Made by a program: the position numbers and the translations under genes. The notes under the pieces were generated by a model. It worked only from the letters and a program-made list of their open reading frames with translations. It had not been told where the DNA came from and searched no databases. From Panacagrimonas perspica (GTDB taxonomy: Bacteria > Pseudomonadota > Gammaproteobacteria > Nevskiales > Nevskiaceae), in NCBI RefSeq assembly GCF_004364935.1, contig NZ_SOBT01000008.1:1739534-1803533 (forward strand): a stretch of 64,000 nucleotides of DNA, read 5' to 3'. This document shows, one piece after another, positions 26,051 through 35,278 of the stretch. Numbering within the stretch: position 1 is the first letter of the stretch; each line of letters opens with the position of its first letter.

Positions 26051-27206
26051 GGGTGGCCTTGCGACCCGCGACCAGATCCCGACCGATCAGGTGCTTCATC
26101 ACCTCGATCGCGCCGCCGGCGATCTTGCCGATTCGCGCGTCGGCGTAGGCGCGGCCGATGGCGCTGTCCAGCGAGTAACCCTGCTCGCCGAAGAACTGCA
26201 GGCACTCGTCGACGACCCGGCAATGCAGGTTGGTGACGTACATCTTCACCATCGCGGCGTCGATGTCGCTGAGCTGGTCCGCGATGAACTGCTCGATGCA
26301 GCGATCGGTCATCACGCGCGCGACGACGATATCGGTCTGCAGCTCGGCCAGCGTGAACTGCGCGGACTGACGCTCGCCCGCCGATTCCTCTTCCAGCGTC
26401 TGCTGCGCGAGCCGCTCGATCGTCCAGCCGATCACCGCTTCGCAGACGGCCGTGGAGCGGATCGCCTGCGCGAGCCGCTCCTGCGCGAGCTTGTGCATCA
26501 TCACCTTGAAGCCCCTGCCCTCGCCGCCGACGAGATTGCCCGCCGGAACGCGCACGCCTTCGAAGAACAGTTCCGAGGTGTCCTGCCCGCGCAGGCCGAG
26601 CTTGGGCAGCTTGCGTCCCTTGATGAAGCCCGCACGCGTGGCCTCGACGACGAACAGGCTCACGCCATGCGCGCCGGCGCCGCTGTCGGTCTTGGTGGCC
26701 AGCATCACGAAGTCGCAGAGCCGGCCGTTCGAGATGAAGGTCTTCTGGCCGTCGATGATGTAGTCGTCGCCGTCGCGCACGGCACGCGTGCGGATGGCCT
26801 TCACGTCGCTGCCCGCATGCGGCTCGGTGATGCCGAGCGCGCCGATGATCTGGCCGCGCACCATGCCCGGCAGCCAGCGCTTCTTCTGCTCCTCGCTGCC
26901 GAACACCGTCAGATACGAGGACACCATGTCGACGTGGATCATGAAGCCCGGCGCCGTCACGCCGGCGCGTCCGAGCTCCTCGTAGAACACGACGTTGTGC
27001 AGGTAGTCGAGTCCGGGTCCGCCGTATTCGACCGGCACCGAGCAGCACAGCAGCCCCGCCTCGCCCGCCGCGGCCCAGACTTCGCGCGGGACTTCGCCGG
27101 CCTCCTCCCAGGCGCGATGGAACGGCGTGATGCGCTGTGCGATGAAGCGCCGCGCGTGCGCTCGGAAGGCCTCGTGCTGCTGCGAGAACAGATCGCGCTT
27201 GAACAT
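26046..27206 (-). CDS. Acyl-CoA dehydrogenase
   Basis: A 386-residue FAD enzyme of the ACAD family. Motifs are ALGITEPHAGSDVKAIRTRA and TFISNGRLCDFVMLATKT in the FAD-binding region, and YVTNLHCRVVDECLQFFGEQGY followed by YADARIGKIAGGAIEVMKHLIGR near the C-terminus. It forms an alpha,beta double bond in an acyl-CoA and passes electrons to ETF, whose genes are at the right end of the window. It starts at the ATG at 27204-27206. The TAG stop codon is the outer end of a family A repeat. The neighbouring leftward gene encodes a DUF7064-like protein. Confidence 0.93.
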   Translation of the reverse strand: MFKRDLFSQQHEAFRAHARRFIAQRITPFHRAWEEAGEVPREVWAAAGEAGLLCCSVPVEYGGPGLDYLHNVVFYEELGRAGVTAPGFMIHVDMVSSYLTVFGSEEQKKRWLPGMVRGQIIGALGITEPHAGSDVKAIRTRAVRDGDDYIIDGQKTFISNGRLCDFVMLATKTDSGAGAHGVSLFVVEATRAGFIKGRKLPKLGLRGQDTSELFFEGVRVPAGNLVGGEGRGFKVMMHKLAQERLAQAIRSTAVCEAVIGWTIERLAQQTLEEESAGERQSAQFTLAELQTDIVVARVMTDRCIEQFIADQLSDIDAAMVKMYVTNLHCRVVDECLQFFGEQGYSLDSAIGRAYADARIGKIAGGAIEVMKHLIGRDLVAGRKATP

Positions 27207-27228
27207 GATGCTGCGGGGAATCCGGCGA

Positions 27229-28221
27229 CTAGGACGAGGCCTGCATCGCCTCGAGATTGCGCTGCGCGATGCCATCCATGCTCAGGATGTCCTGCACGAC
27301 GCCGTAGCCGGTGCGGCCGTCCGACGTGGTCCACTGGTGCAGCGTATTGCTGATGTGCAGGCACAGGTAGCAGAGCCATGCGCCGCCGGCGATGCCGCCA
27401 CCGCGCATGGACACCGTACCGCCGGAAGCGTCGGTCACGTCCACTTCCATCGAGACCCCGAGAATCCCGACACGATCCGACGCGACCTTCGCCTTCACGA
27501 TCGGGCTCACCTTGCCGTCGCGCAGCACGTAACCGTGCGCGAGTTCGTACTGGCTGCCGCGCGGTGCGAACGGCTTGAAGTGCAGGATCATGTGGACGGT
27601 GAGGTCCTTGCCGAAGCTCGCGTGCATCCAGCAGAACGTGTGCATGTCGTGCTCGGGTCGCGGGCCCCAGCTGTGGTCCATCGTGTCGACGCAGTCGATC
27701 CGGTACGTCTTGCCGCCCAGCTTGAGTTCGCCCGTCACGTGCGCGGTCTGGTCGAAGTGGCCCTTGTAGCCCTCGCCGAATCCCGACCCCGCGGCCTGCG
27801 CAGAGGCATCGCCGTGGGCACGCGCGTTCTGGCTGGCGTCGTGGATGTCGAACGGGTCCATCAGGTCCACGTAGTCGATGTGCAACTCGGTGCCGTTGCG
27901 GCCCTTGTAGTCGATCCGGTAGTCCCGCGGTGCGTTGATGGCCTTCACATGCATGCCGTTGGGCAGCGCGTAGTCGGCATAGCTCTTCGGCATCGGCAGA
28001 TGCTCGGTGACGTCGTAGTGCACCACGTTCATGCGATCCGTGGCCAGCCCGCGATACACGATGAACTCGGAGACGCAGACGCCGAGGCCGGCGCGCACGA
28101 CGGTGTAGACGGTGCCGAGCAGACGCTCCTCGGGAATGTAGAAGCTGAAGAAGTTGGTTTCCGCCCACTCGTGATTCACGCCCGCGGCGTGGTGGAAATC
28201 CATGTCTCGGGCAGTGATCAC
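27229..28221 (-). CDS. Uncharacterised protein of the DUF7064/DUF7065 type
   Basis: A 330-residue protein starting at a GTG with AGGAGA 8 nt upstream. I see no catalytic motif I can name with certainty. The region DTMDHSWGPRPEHDMHTFCW resembles the DHSWGPR box of lipocalin-like proteins related to carotenoid 1,2-hydratase/AttH. The whole looks like the DUF7064 plus DUF7065 proteins found beside acyl-CoA dehydrogenases in terpenoid- or steroid-degrading bacteria. It lies 22 nt upstream of the acyl-CoA dehydrogenase gene and is divergent from the MFS gene across 227 bp, so a catabolic accessory role is likely. Confidence 0.65.
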   Translation of the reverse strand: MITARDMDFHHAAGVNHEWAETNFFSFYIPEERLLGTVYTVVRAGLGVCVSEFIVYRGLATDRMNVVHYDVTEHLPMPKSYADYALPNGMHVKAINAPRDYRIDYKGRNGTELHIDYVDLMDPFDIHDASQNARAHGDASAQAAGSGFGEGYKGHFDQTAHVTGELKLGGKTYRIDCVDTMDHSWGPRPEHDMHTFCWMHASFGKDLTVHMILHFKPFAPRGSQYELAHGYVLRDGKVSPIVKAKVASDRVGILGVSMEVDVTDASGGTVSMRGGGIAGGAWLCYLCLHISNTLHQWTTSDGRTGYGVVQDILSMDGIAQRNLEAMQASS

Positions 28222-28448
28222 GGTGCGCTCTCCTGTTGGGCGGTCGATTCTTCCGGTGGCCTGCGCGCGACGACGCGCGGCCTGCCGCATTCTGTCTCCA
28301 GCCGGGAGGCGATCGACCGCGATCAGGGGATCGCCCTTAGTCCTCGTCGCCGTGCTTGACGGCCCTCGCCGTTCCCGGGACTCTCGCCCCATCCGAAGAA
28401 CGACGCCCTGACCGGGCGCAATCCCGACCCTCCTCAGGAATCACGCAC

Positions 28449-29777
28449 GTGGCAGCTTCCGCGGCGCCGTCGGCTTACCCGCGTCCCCTGATCGCCTGGT
28501 GCACGGTCGGGCTGCTCACGCTGGCGTACATCCTGTCGTTCATCGACCGCCAGATCATGAGCCTGCTGGTGGCGCCGATCCGGCGCGACCTCGGGATCAG
28601 CGACACGCAGATGAGCCTGCTGATGGGCTTCTCGTTCGCGGTGTTCTACACGCTGTGCGGTATTCCGCTCGGCCGCCTCGCGGACGTCGCCAGTCGCCGC
28701 TGGATCGTCACCTGGGGCGTGGCCTTCTGGAGTCTGGCGACCGCGGCCTGCGGGCTCGGCCATCACTACTGGCAGTTGTTCCTGGGCCGGGTCGGCGTGG
28801 GCATCGGCGAGGCCGCCTTGTCCCCCGCCGCGTACTCGCTGATCACCGACAGCTTTGGGCCGGAGCGTCGCGCGACGGCCATCAGTGTCTTCGCGACGGG
28901 CATCTTCATCGGCACCGGCATGGCCTACGTCCTGGGCGGCCTCGTCGTCGGATTCGCGGCGGAGCAAGGCGAGACGATCCTGCCGCTGGTTGGCGCGACG
29001 CGTCCCTGGCAGCTGGTCTTCTACCTGCTGGGCGGGATCGGCCTGCTGTTCGCGTGGGTGCTGCTGCTGATCCGCGAGCCGCTGCGCCACGGCACGCCCG
29101 CCGGCGCATCGCCGATTCCGCTGCGCGAGGTCTTCGGGACGCTGGCACGTCACCGGCGCACGGTGGTGCTGCACAACTTCGGCTTCGCCGGCATCGCGCT
29201 GGCGCTCTATTCGGTCAACGCCTGGATTCCGAGCGTGTGGCAGCGCGTGCACGGCTGGGAGATCCGCGACGTCGGCCTGGTCTACGGCACCATCGTCTGC
29301 TTCGCCGGCGGCTTCGGCATCGTCTTCGGCGGCTGGCTGGCGGACCGCTGGCGGTCGCAGGGCATGAGCGACGCCACGCTGCGCGTCGGCATGCTCGGCG
29401 GGTTGATCGGGGCTCCGCTGTCGCTCGCGATGGCCTTCATGCCCAACGGCACCGCGCTGGCGGTGCTGATGATCCCGGTCACGATCTTCATCGCCATGCC
29501 GCTGGGCGTGGCCGCCAGCGCCATCCAGGACCTCGTGCCGAACGGCATGCGCGGGCAGACGTCGGCGATCTACCTGTTCGTCGTCAACATCGTCGGACTG
29601 GGCTTCGGCCCGACGGCGGTCGCCCTGCTCACCGACCGTGTGTTCGCCGACGACGCCAGCGTGCACCTGTCGCTCGCCATCGTGACCTGCGCCGCGCAGC
29701 TGCTGGCGTTCGTGCTGCTGGCACGCGGCCGCATCCATTACCGCGCGAGCCTGCTGCAGATCGAGGGGCGGAGCTGA
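28449..29777 (+). CDS. MFS transporter (spinster-like)
   Basis: A 442-residue membrane protein with about twelve hydrophobic segments. The loop between helices 2 and 3 is GIPLGRLADVASRRW and the matching loop in the second half is GGWLADRWRSQG, both MFS hallmarks. The start LAYILSFIDRQIMSLLVAPI resembles the spinster-type group often found with aromatic or steroid catabolism genes. The chosen start is a GTG at 28449 with CAGGA upstream; an ATG at 28356 is possible but adds a non-typical hydrophilic N-terminus. It is probably an uptake system for the compound degraded by the adjacent genes. Confidence 0.88.
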   Translation: MAASAAPSAYPRPLIAWCTVGLLTLAYILSFIDRQIMSLLVAPIRRDLGISDTQMSLLMGFSFAVFYTLCGIPLGRLADVASRRWIVTWGVAFWSLATAACGLGHHYWQLFLGRVGVGIGEAALSPAAYSLITDSFGPERRATAISVFATGIFIGTGMAYVLGGLVVGFAAEQGETILPLVGATRPWQLVFYLLGGIGLLFAWVLLLIREPLRHGTPAGASPIPLREVFGTLARHRRTVVLHNFGFAGIALALYSVNAWIPSVWQRVHGWEIRDVGLVYGTIVCFAGGFGIVFGGWLADRWRSQGMSDATLRVGMLGGLIGAPLSLAMAFMPNGTALAVLMIPVTIFIAMPLGVAASAIQDLVPNGMRGQTSAIYLFVVNIVGLGFGPTAVALLTDRVFADDASVHLSLAIVTCAAQLLAFVLLARGRIHYRASLLQIEGRS

Positions 29778-29894
29778 GGCGTTGACCGGCGGCGCTCACC
29801 TGTGGGAGGGGCGGTCGGGCGGCACGACCGTTCGATCCAAGACCGCGCGGATCCGGCACGACAAGATTGCACAACCCCTTGGAGGAGCTTCGCC

Positions 29895-30419
29895 ATGTCC
29901 CAGGATCAGTTCGATACCTACATCAGCCGCAACGCGAAGGTCGATGAACTGCAGCAGTTGCCGGAGGCCGTGCAGAAGGCGCTGAACGACCATTGCGAGC
30001 AGTACAAGCAAGATCCGGAAGCCGCCCACATCTGGGATCCGATCGTCATCGGCGTGCCGGGCGGGCCCGTGAAGAACCTGATGCTGACCTACACCGGGCG
30101 CAAGACCGGCCGCACCTTGCACACGGTGCTGCAGTACTACGAGCGCGACGGCAAGTTCCTGGTCGTCGGATCGCGCGGCGGCACCGAGGAACATCCGTTG
30201 TGGTTCCTCAACCTGCAGGCGAATCCACAGTGCCACATCCAGGTCGCCCGCCGCGGATTCCGCGCGATCGCGCGCACGCTGGAAGGGGCGGAGCACGAGC
30301 GCGTGTGGCCGTCGATCGTCGATGAGCAGCCGACGCAGGGCATGTACCAGGCGCGCACGAGCCGCCGCATTCCGCTGGTCGTGATGGATATCATCGACGA
30401 AGACGTCAGCGGCGGCTGA
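29895..30419 (+). CDS. Nitroreductase/quinone-reductase (DDN-type) family protein
   Basis: A 174-residue protein with the split beta-barrel signature of the DDN family: MLTYTGRKTGRTLHTVLQY, GKFLVVGSRGGTEEHPLWFLNL and ANPQCHIQVARR. Mycobacterial members use F420, but relatives outside that group have unknown cofactors. A GGAGGAG ribosome binding site precedes the ATG at 29895. The gene follows the MFS transporter in the same direction. Confidence 0.85.
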   Translation: MSQDQFDTYISRNAKVDELQQLPEAVQKALNDHCEQYKQDPEAAHIWDPIVIGVPGGPVKNLMLTYTGRKTGRTLHTVLQYYERDGKFLVVGSRGGTEEHPLWFLNLQANPQCHIQVARRGFRAIARTLEGAEHERVWPSIVDEQPTQGMYQARTSRRIPLVVMDIIDEDVSGG

Positions 30420-30484
30420 TCGCACGTAGAGCGCGCATAGTCAGACGGCGGCGGGCGCCTCGCTAGCGCGTCGGAGACGGCACG

Positions 30485-31465
30485 ATGGATATCAAGCAAC
30501 TGCGTTACTTCGTCGGCATCGCCGACTCCGGCAGCCTGATGAAGGCAAGCGAGCGGCTGCACGTGGCGCAGCCGGCACTGAGCGTGCAGCTCGGCAATCT
30601 GGAGAGCGAGCTCGGCGTGGCGCTGATGCAGCGCAACAGCCGCGGCGTCGAACTCACGGCCGAGGGCAAGGAGCTGTACGAGCGGGCGACGACGATCCTC
30701 AAGTACCACCGCGAGACGATCGAAAGCATCAAGGGACGCCAGACGCGCACCAGCGGGACGGTCTCGCTGGGCATCCCGTCCTCGGCCTCGCCGATGCTGG
30801 CGCCCCTGCTCTACGACCGCGTACGCAAGGAGCTGCCGAACATCTCGCTGTACATCACGGATGCCAGTACCGCGTCGTTGTACGAGTGGCTGCTCGAAGG
30901 GCGCCTGGACCTCTCGATCCTGTTCAGCCTGCCGGAAGACACGCCTTGCGAGGTCATCCCGCTCGGCGTGGAGGAGTTCTGCCTGGTCGGCCGTCACGAC
31001 GGCAAGCCGTACGCGCCGACGATCGACTTCGAGCGCCTGTTCGATCACCCGCTGGTCATGCCCTGCCGGTCGTCGACGTGGCGCAAGATCCTGGACGACG
31101 TCGCCGAGCGCTTCGGCCGGCGCCTCGAATCGCCGATGGAGACCGAGTCCGCCAGCGTGATGAAGGCCGTCGCGATGTCCGGGCAGGCGTTCTGCCTGCT
31201 GCCGGCTTCTTGCGTAGAAGAGGAGAAAGCGCAGGGCATCTTCAGGGTCCAGCGCGTCGTCAACCCGGAGTTTCGCGGCGTGTTGTCGCTGGCCGGCATG
31301 ACCACGGCCGTGGCCCATCCGGCGCGACGCGCCGTACGGGATCTCGTCGTCGACGTCGTGAAGAAACAGGGCGCGTCGATGAGCGGCGTGGACGCGGGCG
31401 ATCTGAGCAGTGCGACACCGGTCCTTCGGGCCGTGCCCGGCCGTGTGCCGCCCGCATCGAACTGA
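30485..31465 (+). CDS. LysR family transcriptional regulator
   Basis: A 326-residue LTTR. The N-terminal winged helix-turn-helix spans MDIKQLRYFVGIADSGSLMKASERLHVAQPALSVQLGNLE. The effector domain begins near residue 92 (GTVSLGIPSSASP). The C-terminus is extended and Pro/Ala-rich. It may control the MFS/acyl-CoA dehydrogenase genes to its left or the catabolic cluster to its right, but no binding site can be assigned. It ends 23 nt before a family A repeat. Confidence 0.9.
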   Translation: MDIKQLRYFVGIADSGSLMKASERLHVAQPALSVQLGNLESELGVALMQRNSRGVELTAEGKELYERATTILKYHRETIESIKGRQTRTSGTVSLGIPSSASPMLAPLLYDRVRKELPNISLYITDASTASLYEWLLEGRLDLSILFSLPEDTPCEVIPLGVEEFCLVGRHDGKPYAPTIDFERLFDHPLVMPCRSSTWRKILDDVAERFGRRLESPMETESASVMKAVAMSGQAFCLLPASCVEEEKAQGIFRVQRVVNPEFRGVLSLAGMTTAVAHPARRAVRDLVVDVVKKQGASMSGVDAGDLSSATPVLRAVPGRVPPASN

Positions 31466-31488
31466 GGTCGCAGAGCCCTTTTCGCCCC

Positions 31489-31558
31489 CGTAGCCCGGGT
31501 GCAACCCGGGATCACCGCTCGCATTGCGAGGAAAACCCCGGGTTGCACCCGGGCTACG
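31489..31558. repeat. Palindromic repeat, family A (copy 9)
   Basis: Halves CCCGGGTGCAACCCGGG and its inverse, between the convergent LysR and SDR genes. Confidence 0.95.
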
Positions 31559-31568
31559 CAGGCTGCTG

Positions 31569-32351
31569 CTACTGACCTTCGAGCGCCTGCTTGCCCGCGA
31601 GCATCCCGCCGTCGAGCAGGTACGTGCCGCCCGTCGAATAGCTCGCCTGATCGCTGGCAAGAAACCCGATGAAGTTCGCGACCTCCTCGGTGCGCGCCAG
31701 CCGCTTCATCGGAATGATCGCGACGCTCTTCTCGCGCACGTTGGCCACGCCCTTCTTCGTCATGATCTCTTCGACGGAGCGCAGCAGCGGCGTGTCGCAG
31801 GGACCGGGGTTCACGCAGTTCACGCGGATGTTGTGGCGCGCCCATTCGAGCGCCGCGGTCTTGCACAGGCCGACGACGGCGTGCTTGCTCGCGGTGTAGC
31901 CGACGATGCCCTCGTTGCCGCGCAGGCTTTCGGTGGACGCCGTGATGACGATCGAGCCGCCGCCGACCTTCTTCAAGTGCGGGAACAGGTACTTCAGGCC
32001 CAGCATCACGCCGCGCACGTTGACCGCCATGACCTTGTCGAACACCGCCATGTCCAGGTCCTGGATCGGCTTGCGCTCGTGCGGGATGCCGGCGTTGAGC
32101 ACGCCGATGTCGAGCCGCCCGTGGTGCGCGGCGGCCGCATCGATGGCCGACTTCATGCCCGCTTCGTCGGTGACGTCGCAGGTGTGCGTGCTGACCTTGT
32201 CGCCGAGTTCGGCGGCCATCGTCTTCAGCGCGTCCGGATCGCGGTCGAAGATCGCGACCCTGGCGCCCATCGCGACGAGACGTCGCACGGCAGCGGCGCC
32301 GATCTCGCCTGCGCCACCCGTGACGATGGCGACCTTGCCTTCGAGGCTCAT
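31569..32351 (-). CDS. SDR family oxidoreductase
   Basis: A 260-residue classical short-chain dehydrogenase: TGGAGEIG cofactor loop, FDRDPDAL (an acidic residue after beta-2, favouring NAD), LNAG, and the ITASTESLRG ... GYTASKHA catalytic Ser-Tyr-Lys set. It is the most distal gene of the leftward catabolic cluster and is 31 nt downstream of the alpha/beta hydrolase gene. It is a good candidate for oxidising a secondary alcohol in the pathway; that is inference. Confidence 0.9.
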   Translation of the reverse strand: MSLEGKVAIVTGGAGEIGAAAVRRLVAMGARVAIFDRDPDALKTMAAELGDKVSTHTCDVTDEAGMKSAIDAAAAHHGRLDIGVLNAGIPHERKPIQDLDMAVFDKVMAVNVRGVMLGLKYLFPHLKKVGGGSIVITASTESLRGNEGIVGYTASKHAVVGLCKTAALEWARHNIRVNCVNPGPCDTPLLRSVEEIMTKKGVANVREKSVAIIPMKRLARTEEVANFIGFLASDQASYSTGGTYLLDGGMLAGKQALEGQ

Positions 32352-32382
32352 GCGGATTCCCGGTGCAGATGCGTGAAGAACA

Positions 32383-33291
32383 TCAGCCGACCTTGAGCTG
32401 GCGTCGCAGCCATTTGCCGGCGTTCGCGAGCGTCGTATCCGCCGCGCGCGAGCGTCCCGCCATGAACGGGTAGACATGCTGCTGCCCGGGACCGAATTCG
32501 AGCGTCGCGTCGACACCGGCCGCGCGCGCCTTCTCGACGATCTGGCGGGCGTCGTCCTCGAGCACTTCCGCATCGCCCACGGCGACGAACAGCGGCGGCA
32601 GGCCCTTGAGGTCCGCGTGCAGCGGATTGGCCAGCGGGTTGGTGCGCGAGGCGCTGCCTACGTAGAGGCCGGCCATCATCACGCTGGTCTCGCGCCTGAT
32701 GAAGACGTCGCTCTCGGCGTTGGTCTGGAAGCTCTTGCCGTTGCTCTCCATGTCGAGCCAGGGCGAGAACGTGACGATCGCGGCGGGCAGCGGCATCTTG
32801 AGTTCGCGCATCTTCAGCGCGCTGGAGAGCGCGAGATTGCCGCCGGCCGAGTCACCTGCGTGCGCGGTCGCCTCGGGCTTGAAGCCCTGCTTGCGCAACC
32901 ATTCGTGCACCTTGATCGCGTCCTCGATCTGCGCCGGGAACGGATTCTCCGGCGCAAGCCGGTAGTCGATGACCAGCGCCAGCACGCCGGCCTGCTTGGC
33001 CAGGTGCGCAGCGACCTTGCGATGGCTGGCCGCCGAGTTGGTGACGAAGCCGCCGCCGTGCGTGTAGACGATCACGCGGTCCTTCGCGGCGCCCGTAGGG
33101 CGTGCCCAGATCGCGTGGATGCCGCCCGCATCGACCTCTTCGTAGGTGACGTCGGTCGGCTCGGCCGACAGGCTCTGCAGGTCCTCGAGCAGCAGTCGCA
33201 GGCTGTCCAGTCCCATGTTCGGGTTCGACGCGAGTGATGCGGCGATCTTGCCGCCCATGTCGTACAGCGCGTTCTTCTCGGCCTTGGCCAT
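32383..33291 (-). CDS. Alpha/beta hydrolase, hormone-sensitive-lipase group
   Basis: A 302-residue esterase of family IV. The oxyanion-hole motif is THGGGF, the nucleophile elbow is GDSAGGNLA, the catalytic Asp is in FVAVGDAEVLEDDA, and the His is in GQQHVYPF. It could hydrolyse an ester or lactone made by the monooxygenase gene upstream in the cluster. The ATG is at 33289-33291. A family D repeat lies between it and that monooxygenase gene. Confidence 0.9.
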   Translation of the reverse strand: MAKAEKNALYDMGGKIAASLASNPNMGLDSLRLLLEDLQSLSAEPTDVTYEEVDAGGIHAIWARPTGAAKDRVIVYTHGGGFVTNSAASHRKVAAHLAKQAGVLALVIDYRLAPENPFPAQIEDAIKVHEWLRKQGFKPEATAHAGDSAGGNLALSSALKMRELKMPLPAAIVTFSPWLDMESNGKSFQTNAESDVFIRRETSVMMAGLYVGSASRTNPLANPLHADLKGLPPLFVAVGDAEVLEDDARQIVEKARAAGVDATLEFGPGQQHVYPFMAGRSRAADTTLANAGKWLRRQLKVG

Positions 33292-33330
33292 TTTCTCTCT
33301 CCTTAGCAGTTTCGTTCTGACAAGACTTTC

Positions 33331-33479
33331 ACCGCAAAGGCGCAAAGGGAAAAGAAAGGTCGCAAAGGCATTTATGAGTGCGATCCTGGACGGGCGAGCA
33401 TCACCGATGAGGTCTCATCTTTAAATGCAGTTTTTCGCGTTTCTTTGCGTCCTTTCTTTTCCCTTTGCGCCTTTGCGGT
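33331..33479. repeat. Long inverted repeat, family D (copy 1)
   Basis: Left arm ACCGCAAAGGCGCAAAGGG, running on through AAAAGAAAGG; right arm is its inverse ending CCCTTTGCGCCTTTGCGGT. The arms are about 40 nt with a spacer near 70 nt. A second copy is at 42957-43111. The base composition (A-rich) contrasts with the surrounding high-GC DNA. It lies between the esterase and monooxygenase genes. Confidence 0.93.
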
Positions 33480-33533
33480 TAATCGGCCCGGAATCGGTGT
33501 TCACTCCCCCGGCAGAATCATCCGGTGGATATC

Positions 33534-35177
33534 TCAGCTCGCAGCGGCACGCGCGCTGGCCTTCTCCGGCGCCGAGAACGTAAATCCCGGGAAGCCCATG
33601 TCGACGCTCTCGTCGAGCTCCTGGAAGTACATCGGCGCGCCGCCGAAATAGAACAGCACGCTGCGCGTCTTGCCCGGGATGTTGTTGCCCATCATCCAGC
33701 TGTGCACCGCGTGGTCACCCTTGTCCATGACCGTCATCGAGAACAGCTTCTGCACGTGCTGCACCCAGCCCTCGACGCCCTCGGGCGTGGCCTCGATCAC
33801 GATCTCGCCGTCGCGGCGCGCCTTCTGGATGATCTTGCCGATCCACTCCACGCCCGAGTTGATGATGATCGGGATGTTGGCGAACGGGGTCTGCGGGCCG
33901 GAGATCATGAACAGGTTCGGGAACCCGTCCACCGTCGTGCCCATGTGCGTGCGCGGTCCGTTGGCCCAGGTCTCCTTCATCGTGCGCCCGTTGCGGCCGC
34001 GCACGTCGATCGAGGTCAGCGCACCGGTGCCGCCGTCGAAGCCGGTGGCGAAGATGATGATGTCGGCTTCGTACTCCTGGCCATCGACCACCAGGCCCTT
34101 GGGCGTGATGCGTTCGATCGGCGTGTCCTTGACGTCCACCAGGCTCACGTTGGGACGGTTGAAGGTCTCGTAGTAGAAATGGCCGAGCGGCGGCCGCTTG
34201 AGTCCGAACTGGTAGTGCGGGCTCAGGATCGCGGCGGTCTTCGGATCCTTGACGACCGTGTGGATCTTGTTGCGGATGTACGCCGCCGCCGCCTCGTTGC
34301 ACTTCGGATTGACCAGCATGTCGGCGAAGGTCTCGAAGATGAAGCGGAAGCCCCCCACCTCCCAGCCGCCGTCGAAGATGCGCTGCTGCTGCTCGGGCGT
34401 GTAGTCGTCGAACATCTGGTTGCACGGCGCCATCGGGAACGCGAACGGATTGGTGCGCGTCCAGTTCCACATCTGGTCGTAGTTGGCGCGGATGCCTTCG
34501 CGCTGCTCCTCGTCGATGTAGTGGTTGCGGCCCGGCATCACGTAGTTCGGCGTGCGCTGGAACACCGTCAGGTGCCCGGCCACCTGCGCCACCACCGGAA
34601 TGATCTGCACGCCGGTGGCGCCGGTGCCGACCAGCGCCACGCGCTTGCCGGCGAAGTCCACCTTGTGCCGCGGCCAGCTCGACGAGCGAAGCACTTCGCC
34701 CTTGAACGTTTCGAGGCCCGGGAACGGCGGCATGTACGGCACCGTCAACACGCCGGAGGCCGAGATCAGGTACTGGCAGGTGGCCGTCTCGCCCTTGTCG
34801 GTCGTCACCTTCCACTGGTTCGCCGCCGCGTCGAAGTGCGCGCTCTGGATGCGCGTGCTGAACTGCATGTCGCGACGCATGTCGTGCTTGTCGACCACCT
34901 TGCGCAGGTAGGCGAACACTTCGGTCCACGACGGCATGCGCTCCTTCCAGTCCCAGGTCTGCAGTATCTCGTCGTCGAACTGGTAGCAGTAGCACCAGGC
35001 CTCGGAGTCGGTACGGGCGCCCGGGTAGCGGTTCCAGTACCAGGTGCCGCCGACATCGGTGCCGGCCTCGAAGACCTTGGTCTTCAGGCCGATCTTGCGG
35101 AACTCGTGGAGCGCGCGGATTCCGCCGAATCCGGCGCCGATGATGATGGCGTCGTAGTGCTGCGGGGTGTTCGACAT
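33534..35177 (-). CDS. Flavin-containing monooxygenase, Baeyer-Villiger-like, altered fingerprint
   Basis: A 547-residue protein with two Rossmann motifs, IIIGAGFGGIRAL (FAD) and VALVGTGATGVQ (NADPH), and the GGTWYWNRYPGAR box of Baeyer-Villiger monooxygenases. The fingerprint FxGxxxHxxxWP reads F158-K-G-E-V-L-R164-S-S-S-W168-P, so the key His is Arg. Since that His is normally important, Baeyer-Villiger activity is uncertain; N-oxidation, S-oxidation or another hydroxylation is possible. The gene is in the leftward catabolic cluster next to a CoA-transferase gene. Confidence 0.88.
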   Translation of the reverse strand: MSNTPQHYDAIIIGAGFGGIRALHEFRKIGLKTKVFEAGTDVGGTWYWNRYPGARTDSEAWCYCYQFDDEILQTWDWKERMPSWTEVFAYLRKVVDKHDMRRDMQFSTRIQSAHFDAAANQWKVTTDKGETATCQYLISASGVLTVPYMPPFPGLETFKGEVLRSSSWPRHKVDFAGKRVALVGTGATGVQIIPVVAQVAGHLTVFQRTPNYVMPGRNHYIDEEQREGIRANYDQMWNWTRTNPFAFPMAPCNQMFDDYTPEQQQRIFDGGWEVGGFRFIFETFADMLVNPKCNEAAAAYIRNKIHTVVKDPKTAAILSPHYQFGLKRPPLGHFYYETFNRPNVSLVDVKDTPIERITPKGLVVDGQEYEADIIIFATGFDGGTGALTSIDVRGRNGRTMKETWANGPRTHMGTTVDGFPNLFMISGPQTPFANIPIIINSGVEWIGKIIQKARRDGEIVIEATPEGVEGWVQHVQKLFSMTVMDKGDHAVHSWMMGNNIPGKTRSVLFYFGGAPMYFQELDESVDMGFPGFTFSAPEKASARAAAS

Positions 35178-35278
35178 GACGGACTCCTGAAACCGAAGGG
35201 CAATGACGCAGACGTTAATGAACGAAGAGGCGCGGCGCTTGTATGGACCGGCTCATCGATGAGGATGCGGGTGTTGGC

